NCBI GenBank assembly: GCA_943737045.1
Contig: CALSFV010000065.1
Span: forward strand, 62,001-126,000
Origin: Parapristionchus giblindavisi
Taxonomy: Eukaryota > Nematoda > Chromadorea > Rhabditida > Diplogasteridae
Length of the DNA stretch: 64,000 nucleotides
Reading direction: 5' to 3'
The translations under genes were made by a program, and so were the position numbers. Under the pieces are notes generated by a model that was not told the origin of the DNA, did not search any database, and saw only the letters and a program-made list of their open reading frames with translations. This document shows positions 45,629 through 58,775 of this stretch, piece after piece. The stretch's first letter is position 1. Each line of letters begins with the position of its first letter.

Positions 45629-46041
45629 TTAACGATTAACGATTTAACGAAAATCGTTAATATTTTTCGTTAAATTTTAATGATTAACGAATTAACGAAA
45701 ATATTTTAATTTTCGTTAATTTTTTCGTTAATGAAAATGAGCAGTTTGAAGCTGTTGAAGCCCATTTTCTTGCACATTAACATAATCCTTTCAGAAAAAA
45801 ATTTATTTTTGGGCATATTCATAAGTTTTTCAAGCTGTATTTATTTGAAAAACAATTGCTATCTCTATTTAACTGAAATTACAATTCATATTATTCATAT
45901 AAATATACGCGCTTGGAAAAAATTCCTACTTTCATCAATTAACGAAAGATAACGAAATTAACGAAAATTAACTACATACTTATTTTAATTAATTTAACGA
46001 TTTCACGAATTAACGAAAATTTTCATTAACGAACATCTCTT
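45629..46041. repeat. Right-arm-only insertion made of TTAACGA-like motifs
   Basis: The ends agagatggtattaacg and cgttaatg...catctct are inverted (right end read as cattaacgaacatctct). Inside, ttaacga and its complement recur many times near both ends (about 45639-45735 and 45940-46030). The left arm lacks it. Likely a MITE with subterminal repeats. Confidence 0.65.
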
Positions 46042-47228
46042 GTATGCACATCTCTGTCAATTAGCTATGCTTAATTAGCCATTCAAATCGTGCTATTGAC
46101 AATTGGAATTAACTTACAATTAGCAATAGATCTAGTATTTGCCCCACAGTTAAATCTTTCGGAAAAAGTATATATTTGTCCGTACTCGATATGTAATGGT
46201 AAATTTTTCTTTGCTAAGTTGTGGTATCGTAATTTATGTAATTCATCACTACATCAATTGCTCACTGTATCTAAGATATCATTTTAACGGAAAAATTTAA
46301 TAATATTTAATATTATTCTGATGCTGATTCTTTCTAGGGTACTGTAGCTGACCTTGCCCGTGTTAAGTGATTTATTAAAGTTATTTATCAGGTTATCATA
46401 AGTATTAGTTTGAGCTTTATCAACTAAATATATTTCTGGCCGCCAGAGAATTTATCTTTTCTTTCGAAGATATTTCGACTTTTTCATACGAAATCTGTGC
46501 TAATAAAATTATAAGAATCATTTAGAGTATTTATTTTATCAAAATTATCATTTTTTTTCAGTGAAGACATCACCTCCCGCCACCCGTCTCAATAGTGGTG
46601 GTAAGTCAAGTTCACTGCGCGCGCGATGACTTTCTGCGTCTCTACCTATCGATCTCGTCTGAGCATCTGGTCACTCTATCACTGATCTAGCACTGAAACG
46701 GAACCACTTCCTATCTTGTAATCAATAAATAGTGTTTTAAATGTTAGATTTATCTTCTTTTAACAAAAAATAACAAGCGAATTTCAACAACTAAGAATAC
46801 TGTCGAGAACCATTATTTTCGCCCATTGTTCGAAAAATTGAGGACAAAGATCAAAGATCATACTTCAGCAATAGAGTAGTAACTTTTGTGGACATCTCTA
46901 ACATACAATAGTCACATTTCAAGAGCTATACGCTTAACTTTTGCAGCTTTGACATGTTACCGTAATCATCCGGTATTGATTTTGCATGCGCTCTTTCTGT
47001 TTCTGCATCCATAAACATTGAAAATCATTGATACTACATTCAATACAAATACATAAATAGCATTTAGGATATTTTTACAATTTTAGGGAAAAAAGTTAGT
47101 TTGTGATTCATGATCATTCTGTGGGACCTCTGACATACACTACACGTTATCATAGGGAGAGAGCGTAAATGCATCAAGAAAAAATGGCAAAAAGGGATGG
47201 GTTCTGTTGGACCATGTTTTCTTTTGCT

Positions 47229-47310
47229 GATCCTTCGCGGGTATCGAACTTCACTGCCGACCAACCGATCGGATTAACAGTTCGATCTACTATCCACTAG
47301 ACCATGGGTC
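47229..47310 (-). other. tRNA-like block, right arm
   Basis: The inverse copy of 41997-42078, identical in the A- and B-box-like parts. Both lie in the shared part of the palindrome. Confidence 0.5.
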
Positions 47311-49289
47311 CCTGTTAGGAAGCATATTAAATGAACTGCATATACTCATCCGCTCCAGTACTTATAAAGTGATGCATGACTCCGCCCATTTTTTTCGAAC
47401 CTTATTTATATAACGATGCTGACCCCACCCATTTAACTTCGCGGGCTTGGACACAGATTTCAAACATTAACCCCAAATTCTTTATTTCTTCGGAAAAAGA
47501 GTTCCAGCCAGAGCTGGAATACGCCGACAGAACGCGGACATCGGACCTTGGCGGCGTTCCACTTCTGAAGAACACATCGAGCAGACCATCATCGACGAGG
47601 ACGACGAGCTTCCGAAGACGAAAGTGACGATTCGTCCTGCAAAACAGCAAATTACGAGATTCAACGATTTGAGCTTTGTGAACGATCACTTTGTATAAAA
47701 CTTCGGTTTCTGTCAACGAGAAAGATCGGTTAGCAATGAAGAGGACGTTCGCAAATGCAAAGGCAAAGTCAAACACAGTGATGTAACGAAGGTGTGAAGC
47801 ATATTCTAACATAGGTTCTGTTCAAAAGTCACGAAAAAAGAGGCCACAAATTCTCCACAAAATTTTCGTCTTTTCGCGACTTGAACATAACATAACAGGA
47901 AAGAAAACGAGGGCTCGTACCTTCAAAGAAGCTTCAGGACCCTGACATGAGCCCACCATCTGATGTCATCTAGGCAGTGGCGATAGCTTTGTAGACGACC
48001 TTGCTCCTCGGCATGTAGGTAAGTAGGCGATAGGTGTCGTGCCGACCTCTGAAATCGGTTTGAAGTGATTTAAATGATTATGTAAACAAATTGAGACCGC
48101 TTTGCACACTGGCCACACTGTCTCGTGGGCCAAAGGACAGTCGTGGCCACGTTGCGCACATCGTCTGGGGCCGTATCCATGGCTTAAAGCGTAAAAGTTG
48201 ACATAAAGTATACGTCTACTCTCGTGACGTCACCTTTATCGACAAATTGTTTGTAACGCTTCATGGATACGACCTTAGAATTATTATTGAATGCGGAGCA
48301 GAAGAATATGAATAAAGTTGAGAGATGGCTAGAAGAGAGAGAAATGCAACATAAACAGAGAGACGCAATATATCAAGATGTAGACGCACAAAAGGATGGT
48401 AGGCTCACTTCCCTTCCTTCCATCTCTCTCATAAACATTATCGATTGATGGTATACCCTCTTCCTTAGTGATCTATGGGTATGATAATGGATGTAAGAGA
48501 GATAGAGGAGAGAGAGGAAGAGATGGAAAGGAAGAATGACTGGTAATAAACGAGCGACAGAAGATACATACATAAATGAGCTTTGAAAAGGGGAGATGGA
48601 AAGGATGACTGAAAACTGCAAATGTAGGAAACAAAGTGAGAAAACGTAGTACGTTTGGATATGATATTGGATCATATGCAAATGGCAATACAATAGGAGG
48701 TCTAGACAACAACAACGATAAAATATGCAAATAGACAAAGACAAATCCAAAATTGATTGGTGACGAGGTATACCGATATATCCATTCGATAATTAGGATA
48801 GATAAAAGTAGAGTGGTGGAGGGAGATAGGAGTGCAGAGAAAGACATCAAAAAGCATAGTGGAACGTGATGATAACTGAAAATGGCGGGAAAATCAGACA
48901 GAGAAGGCAGGGAACAGTCAGTCAGATACATCGATCGCTGTATGAGAGACGGTATGACTGATCTACCACTCCGTCTCCATCTCTATCACTCGCACTCTCT
49001 TTGTTTTTATAGTTAGCAGATGTCAGTCGCGGCTATATTTGAGAATACATGTAAATGACTAACAAGGAGTCTCTTATGTCTTAAGTCGGCGAAAAGTGAC
49101 GATTTATAGCTTATTGGAAAGCGATTTCTCTGTAGAGTAAGAATGTGTGTTTACAAAATCCTGCGGGGCTCTGAGCACGGAGTTAAAAAATTCCAAAGTT
49201 TGAGCAATTTTTGCCTTGAAATTCGCGTCTAATGGCCGTGAAATCGCCCTGAAATGATGGGGTAGTTCTGCTGGCTACATCTCCGAGCT

Positions 49290-49360
49290 AGTGGTGGCGC
49301 AGTGGCAAAGATGTCGCTTACAATTTTTGCGCCGCGGGTTCGATCCCCGCCGAAGCCACT
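49290..49360 (+). other. tRNA-like module with intact T arm
   Basis: Seventy-one bases starting agtggtggcgcagtgg and ending cgaagccact. The T arm gcgggttcgatccccgc pairs perfectly and contains a consensus B box; five acceptor pairs (AGTGG/CCACT) close. The anticodon arm is not canonical. It could still recruit RNA polymerase III. Confidence 0.55.
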
Positions 49361-50148
49361 TCTTTTGCACGATTTTTACACTCGACTTTTCATAATTTTT
49401 TGATTTATCTAATCTACTTTTTTTGAATTACCTAATCTACAGCCGTGCATCTAATTTGTAACAAAATATGTCAGTGATCATGGCGAACTACAGAGAGAGG
49501 CAAGTAAACGAGATTGCGTGAGTTATTGCGCTATAATTGACAAATTTGGATTAGGTTAGACGCACGACAGATGTGAGTAACTAATGTAAAAAGATAAATA
49601 AAATACAAAATTGGAAATTCACTCGGAAACGGAGTACGAGAAAGGTTGTTGTCTGCATTGGTTTGGCCTATAACGAGGCCTACAAAGATTGACCCGCGAG
49701 TCTTGCTGTTATTCATTCCCCTTGGCAGCTGATATCTCTCTTCCTCTCTCTCCTGTAGAGTAGTTTTGGACGCACTCACAGAGAAAGGTCCATTCATGAA
49801 TACCTGCATTATATGGCCGTGGGGAGAGTACTCATGAGAAAAGTTCGCTACACTAATTTGCATAGGTTGTCGTATTTCGCTTTTCAATAAATGAATTCTC
49901 TGCTATTTAATAATATACTGATGTTAGATAACAAAAAAACAAATAGAAATTTTGAAATAAAACGGTTAAAAAATAGGAAAATTTTACCTTCGTTGAGTCA
50001 AAATTATGTATGACGTTTACTTGTCTCTCCCTCTCTCTGTAGTTCGCCATCATCACCGACATATTTTGTTACAAATTAGATGCACGGCTGTAGATTAGGT
50101 AATTCAAAAAAAATCATGAAAAGTCGAGTGTAAAAATAGTGCAAAAGA

Positions 50149-50219
50149 AGTGGCTTCGACGGGGATCGAACCCGCGGCGCAAAAATTGTAAGCGACATCT
50201 TTGCCACTGCGCCACCACT
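50149..50219 (-). other. tRNA-like module, mirror copy
   Basis: The inverse of 49290-49360 in the opposite arm, same 71-base length, with one or two changes in the T stem. Both B boxes are intact, so convergent or divergent Pol III transcription of the element is possible in principle. Confidence 0.55.
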
Positions 50220-50796
50220 AGCTTGGAGATGTAGCCAGCAGAACTACCCCATCATTTCAGGGCGATTTCACGGCCATTAGACGCGAATTTCAAGGCAAAA
50301 AATGCTCAAACTTTGGAATTTTTTAACTCCGTGCACAGAGCCCCGCAGGATTTTGTAAACACACATTCTTACTCTACAGAGAAATCGCTTTCCAACAAGC
50401 TATAAATCGTCACTTTTCGCCGACTTAAGACATAAGAGAATCCTTGTAAGAGACAAGTACAAAGAGGGGAAGATCAATCTAAAATGATAACGCATACGCA
50501 TAGATGCATACGATTTATAAAAGATGGGCCGCATTTATGTAGGGGCCGTGGCCATCATTTAGGGACACCAAAAAATTGCCCGATAATACCGTAACGTATT
50601 TTTGTATGACATGAATTTGAAGGGCATGCATTTTCCGGCTCTGGATGCCGGTGGTCCTTTATTTTATGGCGCGATTTTCGCATCTCCGTTTTATTTGATT
50701 TAAGTGTTTTCCAGTTCAATTCGGCGTTCCCTAATTATTCATAAGTGTTATTCTACTTCATTAATTAATTATATCCTATAGGTAGGACTACTTTCA

Positions 50797-53700
50797 ATGG
50801 GCAGACATGATGGCTTCTCTCCTCAAAAGGTTATATTAACATTCGAAGTTGTATTATATGAACTGTTTATTGCAGGATGTCCGCCGATCAGATCGTGCTC
50901 GATCCTCTGTTTATATTAGTTTAGGAGAAAATCAATTAGGATTACATGGTCATCATTTGGATAGGAATACTTTAAATAACATACTCGACGCTGCCAATCA
51001 ACGAAAAGATCGTGTTAGTTCTTCTTATTTACTTTTTATGCATGCCTTGAGTTATTTTTTATGTGATTATCTTATTGATATTGCAATATTTATGTATAGG
51101 AACGTCGGGAAGTCCTTCGGACATGCCGTTCTGGTCGTTATCCTACACGGTCATGTGCAACCTTTGCAGCACAACCAATTCGTAAAGATGATACATCTGA
51201 TGAAGAATCTGAAGAGGAAAAGGTTAGATATCAGTCATTATCTTTTTAATTATTATCTAAAACAAAAAGTTGTTGAAATTATATGTGTGCCCCGTATTTT
51301 TTTTGTGTTATTAATATCCTTGAATGATTACAGACTCGTAAGAGAAGACGAGTAGTAAAGACAAGACGATCAAGTAATCTGTTTGATATAGAAGATGATG
51401 AAGCTTCTAGAGATACTCCATCATCACCTCCCAAACAAAAGTAAGTGCACATATATTATTCTATTGATATTTATTATTTTCATTATGCAATCTTATGATA
51501 GTTGATCAATTTTATATCATATAATATCATCATTTCTCAATATGGCATATCTTATTATTCGTAGAATATCAAAACGTCGTCATATAATAGAATCAGATGA
51601 AGAAGAACCTCATTCGTCTCAACATAAAGTCGAAGATGATGATGAAGAAGAACAAATGAATGATATGTATTCCAAAGTGAAGAATCGTCATAATATGTAT
51701 GTCATTTCATTAGTATATATAGTGATATCAATATGATAGATTACTACGATTGATGTTTTCCATTACAGTACTCCATCAGATAAACCTCAATCAGAGAATG
51801 ATAGTCCTATATCATCTCGTTCATTGAGACATGAAAAGAGATTAAGAATGGAGAATACTCAACCTGTTAAAGAAGAAACTAATGATGAGGAAGAGGTTTA
51901 TATCATGTTACATTATATTTTGCATTATTTATTTATTTATTCCATCAGAAAAAAAAAGAGAATATAGATAGTAGGTAGTAAAATGTCTTTTCTTTCGAAC
52001 TTGGCGGACCCCAAAATGTTCTAAAAATCGACGGGATTGGCCGAAAATCGATGTGAATATAAGACGTTCCTTGAAAGAACCTACCTACCGCACACTAACG
52101 TCCAAGGTCCATTTTTCGGGAAAGTGATAATGATATGATAATATGATAGATAAAATATTCTTGTTACTACATAAGATATCACTTTCGTGTTAACCCTGAT
52201 TCTAACATTTAGGAAGAAGAAGAAGTGGAAGAGGAACCTCGTCAATATCCTCTTAGAAGAGAGAGAAAAACAGTTGAAAGATATGCTGATAGTGTACAGA
52301 GACCTAAGGTATACATCTATTCATATTATATTGATTGATGATTATCGATTGAATTGATTGATTGTAGAAGACATCTCGTGCACTTCGTCGTATAGAAGAA
52401 AGATTAGAAAGAAGGAAACAGAAGAGAGAATTCAGGTTGAGTATTACATTTTTCATATTGCCCTTTTTGTATATGATATCTAGAAAACCTTTATTATTCT
52501 CTTGGTAGTTTGATTGGCAGACTACTGTAGCTATTTCCCATTGTATCAATTGAACCTTCTTTTCTTTGTCAAATCATCATATAATAGACGTTGAAAGTAG
52601 GATAAAGGTTATTCTTAAGTGGTCATGTGTATCATTTGTATTATTAATGATTGTAGACGTCGTATGGCTCGTAGTGATTCTTCATCGACAGGAGGATCTG
52701 ATTCAGAAGGAGATAGTAAACAAAGAAGAAGTAGAGGAGATAAAGATGATGACAAATTTGAACTAAGAAAGGAAAGAAGTCTGGCTAAATCAAGGAATAG
52801 ATTTATTCCTATTAATATGACTGGTTAGTTCATCTATTCATCCATTCGTTCATTTATTGATATTCGAAGGCTCTAATTAAAGGAGTAGGAAGAGGTCTTT
52901 TTTAAGTTGGTTAATATTATTGTTATAGAGAAGGATATTGCATCTTCAAAGAATGTTATACGAGAACGACTTCGTCAGACTGGAGCGAGTTGTTCAGATA
53001 TCGATCCCATGACTATCGATAATACCGTATTCTTTGATCAGGTAGATCATTCCTCTATTGTAATCAATCAATACAATATATTGATTGAAGGTTGGAGGAT
53101 TGGATTGTCATATTCAAACATTGAAAGAAGTTGTACTCTTTCCTATGCTCTATCCCGAAATTTTTGATAGATTCAAGATTAATCCACCTAAGGGAGTTGT
53201 GTTCTATGGACCACCCGGTAAGTATACTTTACATGAGACATGAACTATTGATTGATTGATATTGATGTATATGTGTTTCTAGGAACAGGAAAGACATTAG
53301 TCGCTAGAGCTCTAGCCAATGAATGCTCAAGAGGAACGAAGAAAGTTGCATTCTTTATGAGAAAAGGAGCTGATTGTCTATCTAAATGGGTTGGAGAATC
53401 AGAAAGACAACTAAGGTATTCATTTATTCATTCATTCATTCATATTAATCTATGATCTCTATTTAGACTTCTCTTCGATCAAGCTTATGCTATGAGACCT
53501 TCTATTATATTCTTCGATGAGGTATTCTATTCATTAGTTGATATGAAATCCACCGTATACTTTGTGTATGGGATGTGATGTATTGATTGATATTGATTGA
53601 TTGTAGATCGATGGTCTAGCTCCAGTTCGATCATCTCGTCAGGATCAAATTCATGCTAGTATAGTATCAACACTCCTTGCACTTATGGATGGATTAGATT

Positions 53701-56700
53701 CGAGAGGAGAGGTACTGTACACTTGTATATTATACGTAGATATAGTAAGAAGTAAAGGGGTTCTCTATCAAAATGTTGCCATTCTCTTCTTTAAATTAAC
53801 AATGGCTATATATAATACATAGGTCGAAAAGTATGTTACAAAGTACCTAGCCTGACCGGATTTTGATCCTAAATTTCTTAAAAAGCGCACAACCTGACCA
53901 GATTTTGAGCCAAAATTTCACAAAGATCGAAATACATGTCCGAATTTTGAGCCAAATTTTTTTCAAAAATCGAAAAACCTGACCGGATTTTGAAAACCGA
54001 TAACCTAGATATTCGAGCTATGGCTATATAGAATGTACTCAATTATATCATTTAAGGTAGTTGTAATTGGTGCAACAAATCGATTGGATACATTAGATCC
54101 AGCTCTACGTAGACCTGGTCGATTTGATAGAGAATTGAAGTTTTCCCTTCCTGATTCAACTGCGAGAAGAAATATTCTGGAGATTCACACTAAACAGTAT
54201 CGTTTATCTTATTTTACTTATCGATTTATTGATTGTTCTATTCAAGATTCACATTACACACTCTCTCACCGTTTTTTCTTTTCTTTTCGTAATTTGTGAA
54301 GAATCAAGTTAATTAATGAATATTCGTAGATGATGAATATAATAATTGTAGATGGGGAGCATGTAAACCATCTCCAGAGGTATTGGAATGGTTGGCTGAT
54401 TCATCATCTGGTTATTGTGGAGCTGATCTCAAGTTTCTATGTACTGAAGCTGTATTGATATCATTGAGAGAAAGATATCCTCATATTTATATGAGTAATG
54501 AACGATTAGTATTGGATCCTAATCAAGTTGTTATCACTCAATCACATCTACATGATGCTATGAGAAGAATTACTCCTGCTAGTAGAAGAGGTATTAATCA
54601 ATTATTGATTTATTGATTAGTTGTTTGATTGAACAAATGACTGACTGATTGTTTGATTTATTGATTGATTGGATATTGAGATCTATCGATTCCTTGTCGA
54701 CCTCTGGAACCTCGTACTTCATTCATTCTAAAGAGAACACTTGATCGACTAATCAATACTCGTATTCCTGTTGGATATAGGTATCAACAACATATTATAT
54801 TCATAATATTGTAGATGATTAATCTTCAGAATGTCATCAGGAGTACAAAATGGAATAGGATCATCTCAATTAGAGAAGGTTATTAAAGCACTCGAGAGTC
54901 CTCCCATAGTACCCGCTGGTTGGTTATTCATTATATTCTATTATTACTTACACAAATATTCATTATTATACTTGATTACTAATCAATACTCTTTGAGTTC
55001 GTTTACTTCTAACTGGATCATCAATAAATAATGATATGGGTCAATCTTCATTCCTTCTTCCTGCTCTTCTATCTAAACTTGATCATCTTCCCATATTCTC
55101 ACTTGCAATAGGCAAATTGTTTGCTGATGGAAGACCTGAGGTACGATATTTATGAATGACTTGTGAAAGATCAAAGATCATTTATTATAGGAAACTCTAG
55201 CACAAACAATGCAATCAGCTCTTCGTGCTGCTTCCACTACTCCTGTTATTCTTCTTCTTCCTAATATTGATCAATGGTACAATGTTGTTCCTCTCTCTGT
55301 CAGTCATATGGTAAGAATATCGATTGATTAGTCTATCTCATCCTGATTATTGATTGATTCAGTTAGCTACAGCCTTGGAGAATATGACTGGTTTCACATC
55401 TCTTCTATTCCTTGCTACTTGTGATGGACCAATCAACAAATCGATTGATCCTGTCAAATCATTATTTAGATCAGCCAATGCATTTGAGGTACTCTAACTC
55501 TTTGTCAACAATTGGAGATGCTATTGATTAATTCATTGTAGACTCCAATTCCATCAGATGAAGAGAGAAAGGCGTACATGGAGTATATCATGCAGCCTGC
55601 ACTTGTTCCACCCAAGAAGTTTGATCGTTAGTTTATTCATTCATTGTTTAATATGAAGCAATTGATATTTATTGATCGATATAATTGTAGCTCTATCATA
55701 TCCCATGCCACCAGTAGCAACTGAAGAAGATGTTGGACCGAGGAAATTATCAGATAGAGAAGCTGCTGAACTTGTTAAATTATATGAAGGACAATTAAGA
55801 CAATTTAGAATCTTTCTAAGAGATCTATTAGGTGAGTAGTAACTAATCAATCAATCGTTAGTATATTCCATCGTATGATTATAGCTCGTCTTATGCGTGA
55901 TCGTCGTTTTCATATCTTCAATAATCCAGTTGAAGTTGAAGATGCTTATGATTATTATGAAATCATTGAGAACCCATTATGTATGAGTGATATGATGGCA
56001 AAGATTGATAAGAAGTAAACATTATTGATTGATTCTAATGATCTAATCTAATCAATCAATAATAGGCTATACTTCCATCCTGATGAATTCGTTGCTGATA
56101 TCCATCTCATAATGTGTAATGCACTGGAATACAATCCAGATAAGGATCCAGATGGTACGGTATAAAATGACTACGGTAATAGATTATTGATTGATTTAGG
56201 CAAAGTAATACGACATAACGCCGTTGCATTGCGTGATATGTGTGATGCATTAATCGATATGGAATTGGATGAGAAATTTGTGGAAAAGATGGAGGTACGG
56301 TCGCATTATTGATTGATTGATTAACAGTTATTGATTTATGATATCGTCAGGAATCAGGTCGTATGCTCAAAGAAGCTGGAATAGAGTTGAAGAGAGAAGA
56401 ACTTCCATTTGCTAAAACAGCTCCATTACCACAGAAGTAATTATATATTTATTATTTCTTTATGATTTATGATAGTTTACTATGACTTAATACTGAAATA
56501 TTTATATCGTAATGTATTGAGATTGACTCGTAGTGCTGTAGCTGCCGGTTATGTCAATGATGTTGATGAAGATCAGAAGAGTGAAGATGATGATGATGAA
56601 GATAAAGATAAAGATAGAATAGATGATGATATGGAAGGAGAACCATCTACTTCCATCATAAAGACTCATAATAACTCAAAGTTTGTATCTACAGGGTGGG

Positions 56701-58775
56701 CATTAATTATTGCGACACATTATTATGATGGCACAAAATGCGTTTGCGTGGTTATGGCGTGCTCATTTGTTTATATTTTCATGATTATTAGTTTTTTCGT
56801 TCATGATTTAAGTTTCAAGTCAATCGGATCATTTTGAGCCTAAATATGATTTCCACAATGGATCGTTACCATGTGAAGGCGCGGCCTAAGCGCAACCGGC
56901 ATATCGAAATCTGTTGGCGTTCCACGACAGAAGGTTTACCGGACGCTGGCGAGGTACAGGGAGACTGGAGGGATACTGGACCATCCCGGCAGAGGCATGA
57001 AACCCAAGGTGGTCACGCCGAAGGTCGTCGTGGCTGTGAAAAATCGAATCGGCCGCAATCCGCACCGCTGGATGAAGAATCTGGCTCGGGACTTCCAGAT
57101 GGACCCCGGCTCCACGGGAAAAGTGGTGAAGGAGAAGCTGAATATGACCCCATACTGTGTGAGAAAAACGGTCATCATCAGTGGGAAGAATCGGGAGATG
57201 CGCCTCAAAAAGTGTCGCGTCGTCTTTGCTCGCACGCACCCCCGGCAGCACCGTGTGTTATTGTTCTCCGATGAGACGCTGTTCATCGTGCAAGCCGCCT
57301 ACCACCCCCTGAGTCACTAAGTGCTTACTACGGACCACCAGGTTGCTAACAGCAATGGTCGGATTGTCCTTACCACCTCCCAACCCCTATAAACCAATGG
57401 TTTTGACCGTGATGTGCGCCTCCGTAAAGAGACACCTGATTTTTGTAAATCCGGGCACCAAGATAAAAAAGGAATGATACTTAGAGAAGATATTCAAGGT
57501 AGTCCAGCTCCCATGGAGCCATTCCCACTTCGGAAATTCATCGTGGGCCTTAGACCATGATGGAGCTCCAGTTTATATGGAAAAGTTCGTTAAACCGTGG
57601 TGAAAGGAGAAGTTTCTCGACTTAATTCGAGGAGATTAATGGCTGCCTTTCCCCCCGATCTCAGCCCCCTGGTCTACTCAGTCTATGGTATCTTGGAGGA
57701 TAGGACCTGTGCTACTCCCAACCCAAATCTTGAGCCCCTGAAGAAAGCCTTGAAGAAGGAGTGGTCGAAGAAGGATACCACTTACCTGCGTGTTGCGACA
57801 GACGCGTACCTCTCAAGTCTCAAGGACCTCATCAAGACCAATGGAGGCAGAATCGAGCAATGATAGTTTTATTGTATTCCCAGATGATTGAAGATTATCT
57901 GGTAAATATTTGGACGGAACTCGAATTTTTCGAAAAAAGATTTCGTTTTTACGGTGTCGCAATAATTAATGCCTACCCTGTATTATCATTCTTTTACCTC
58001 AGATATCATATCCATCATGGTTATGATATAGTATAAATATGAATGATAACAGGAAGAGACGGCGTCGTCATGGTGGTTATTCATTTGGTCCAATAAAGAA
58101 GAGAAATGATAGAAAGGGTATATTGAAGAATGGAACAAGAGCAAGGTTATCTATCTTATCATTCATTATTTATTTTATTTATTCCTTTTATTTTGATAAT
58201 CTCTTTCTCAGTTCTGCTGATCCAATCCTTAATGAGAATGGAATGGATAAGAAGAAGAACGTTCGAATGGAAGATATTCCTATTGATATAGATGATGATT
58301 CATCTAGAGATAGAGCTTCTGATGAATTTGGAACTACACATAATATTCATTCCTCTACTGTCAAACCTAAAATGTTTGTAGTTGATCTTTGATCTTTGAT
58401 TGAGTAACTAGTTACTGTATCCCTTGCAGTGAACCGGATAATGAAGCAGCTGAGAGAGAAAGTGCTCAGAGTCTCAGTGGAGGAACTCCTGAGAAGAATG
58501 TTGAGGAAGAGGATACGGTAATGGATTTGAATATCGATCGATCTGAATTGGATGAAGTGATTGAGAAGGTATTGATTGAATGTATAGTATAAGATGAGGG
58601 TTATTGATATTTGTAGTGTTGTGATGGTACTCGTGGATGGAATGTTCCTGAATTGGAGAGATTATCATCATCATTCATTCATCAAATTGATCTATTGAAA
58701 GATCAATGGAATAGACAACATTTACCATCTAAACTATTGTCTATTCTTAATGAATGGAAAAGAAATGAGATGTGA
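50797..58775 (+). CDS. lex-1: ATAD2/LEX-1-like AAA ATPase with bromodomain
   Basis: The family works on acetylated chromatin. Thirty-two exons close in phase (50797-50829, 50876-51013, 51100-51222, ..., 58617-58775); 1,272 residues, near C. elegans LEX-1. The N-terminal third is acidic/basic low complexity. AAA1: FYGPPGTGKT Walker A, IIFFDEIDG Walker [24 protein letters not shown]2 is degenerate (LLLTGSS in place of Walker A). Bromodomain about residues 920-1010: [20 protein letters not shown] to [12 protein letters not shown] with the acetyl-lysine Asn. The start is the ATG at 50797 ([11 protein letters not shown]); the more upstream-looking ATGATG at 50806 is out of frame. A mariner-type element lies in intron 56681-58052. 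Confidence 0.94.
51965..52090. repeat. Small inverted-repeat element in ATAD2 intron
   Basis: The pieces tagtaggtag and ttctttcgaa near 51967-51997 are answered by ttccttgaaagaacctacctac at about 52068-52090. It lies in the 317-base intron 51896-52212. A short MITE is the simplest reading. Confidence 0.45.
53840..53995. repeat. Imperfect tandem repeat in ATAD2 intron
   Basis: Four diverged units of about 45-50 bases share cctgaccggattttga and ccaaaattt-like blocks. They lie in the 345-base intron 53712-54056, bounded by matching ctatatag-type sequence on both sides. The function is unknown. Confidence 0.6.
56692..57980 (+). mobile_element. Degenerate Tc1/mariner-type transposon
   Basis: It is flanked by TA and carries cagggtgggcattaattatt with the inverse gcctaccctg at the right; terminal repeats are about 120 bases. 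Transposase pieces lie in order but in different frames: a helix-turn-helix-like [15 protein letters not shown], then [11 protein letters not shown] around the first catalytic Asp, then [15 protein letters not shown] and a C-terminal [18 protein letters not shown]. Stops and frameshifts make it inactive. It sits in an ATAD2 intron in the same orientation and is the fuller relative of 19760-20688. Confidence 0.88.

Larger units (their letters stand above)
49062..50446. mobile_element. TA-flanked foldback inserted in the right arm only
   Basis: It starts acaaggagtctcttatgtc; the right end is the near-perfect inverse. Flanking TA is single in the left arm at about 38480. The arms are about 49062-49505 and 50028-50446. 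Each arm contains a tRNA-like block with an intact T arm. The middle 520 bases hold a minus-strand frame (49531-49887) of no recognised family. Confidence 0.87.
44866..50579. repeat. Right arm of the 12.2-kb palindrome
   Basis: The reverse complement of the left arm. It holds its own private insertions, 49062-50446 and about 45629-46041, and empty target sites for the two left-arm insertions (around 48105-48125 and 46403-46404). It ends some 220 bases before the ATAD2-like start codon, so the palindrome occupies nearly the whole space between two divergent genes. Confidence 0.92.

Noticed and set aside
49290..49360. Functional tRNA gene
   Set aside because: The T arm and some acceptor pairs fit, but the anticodon arm does not form a normal seven-base loop.
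56834..57274. 146-residue plus frame and its antisense frames
   Set aside because: Out-of-frame reading of the degenerate mariner transposase.
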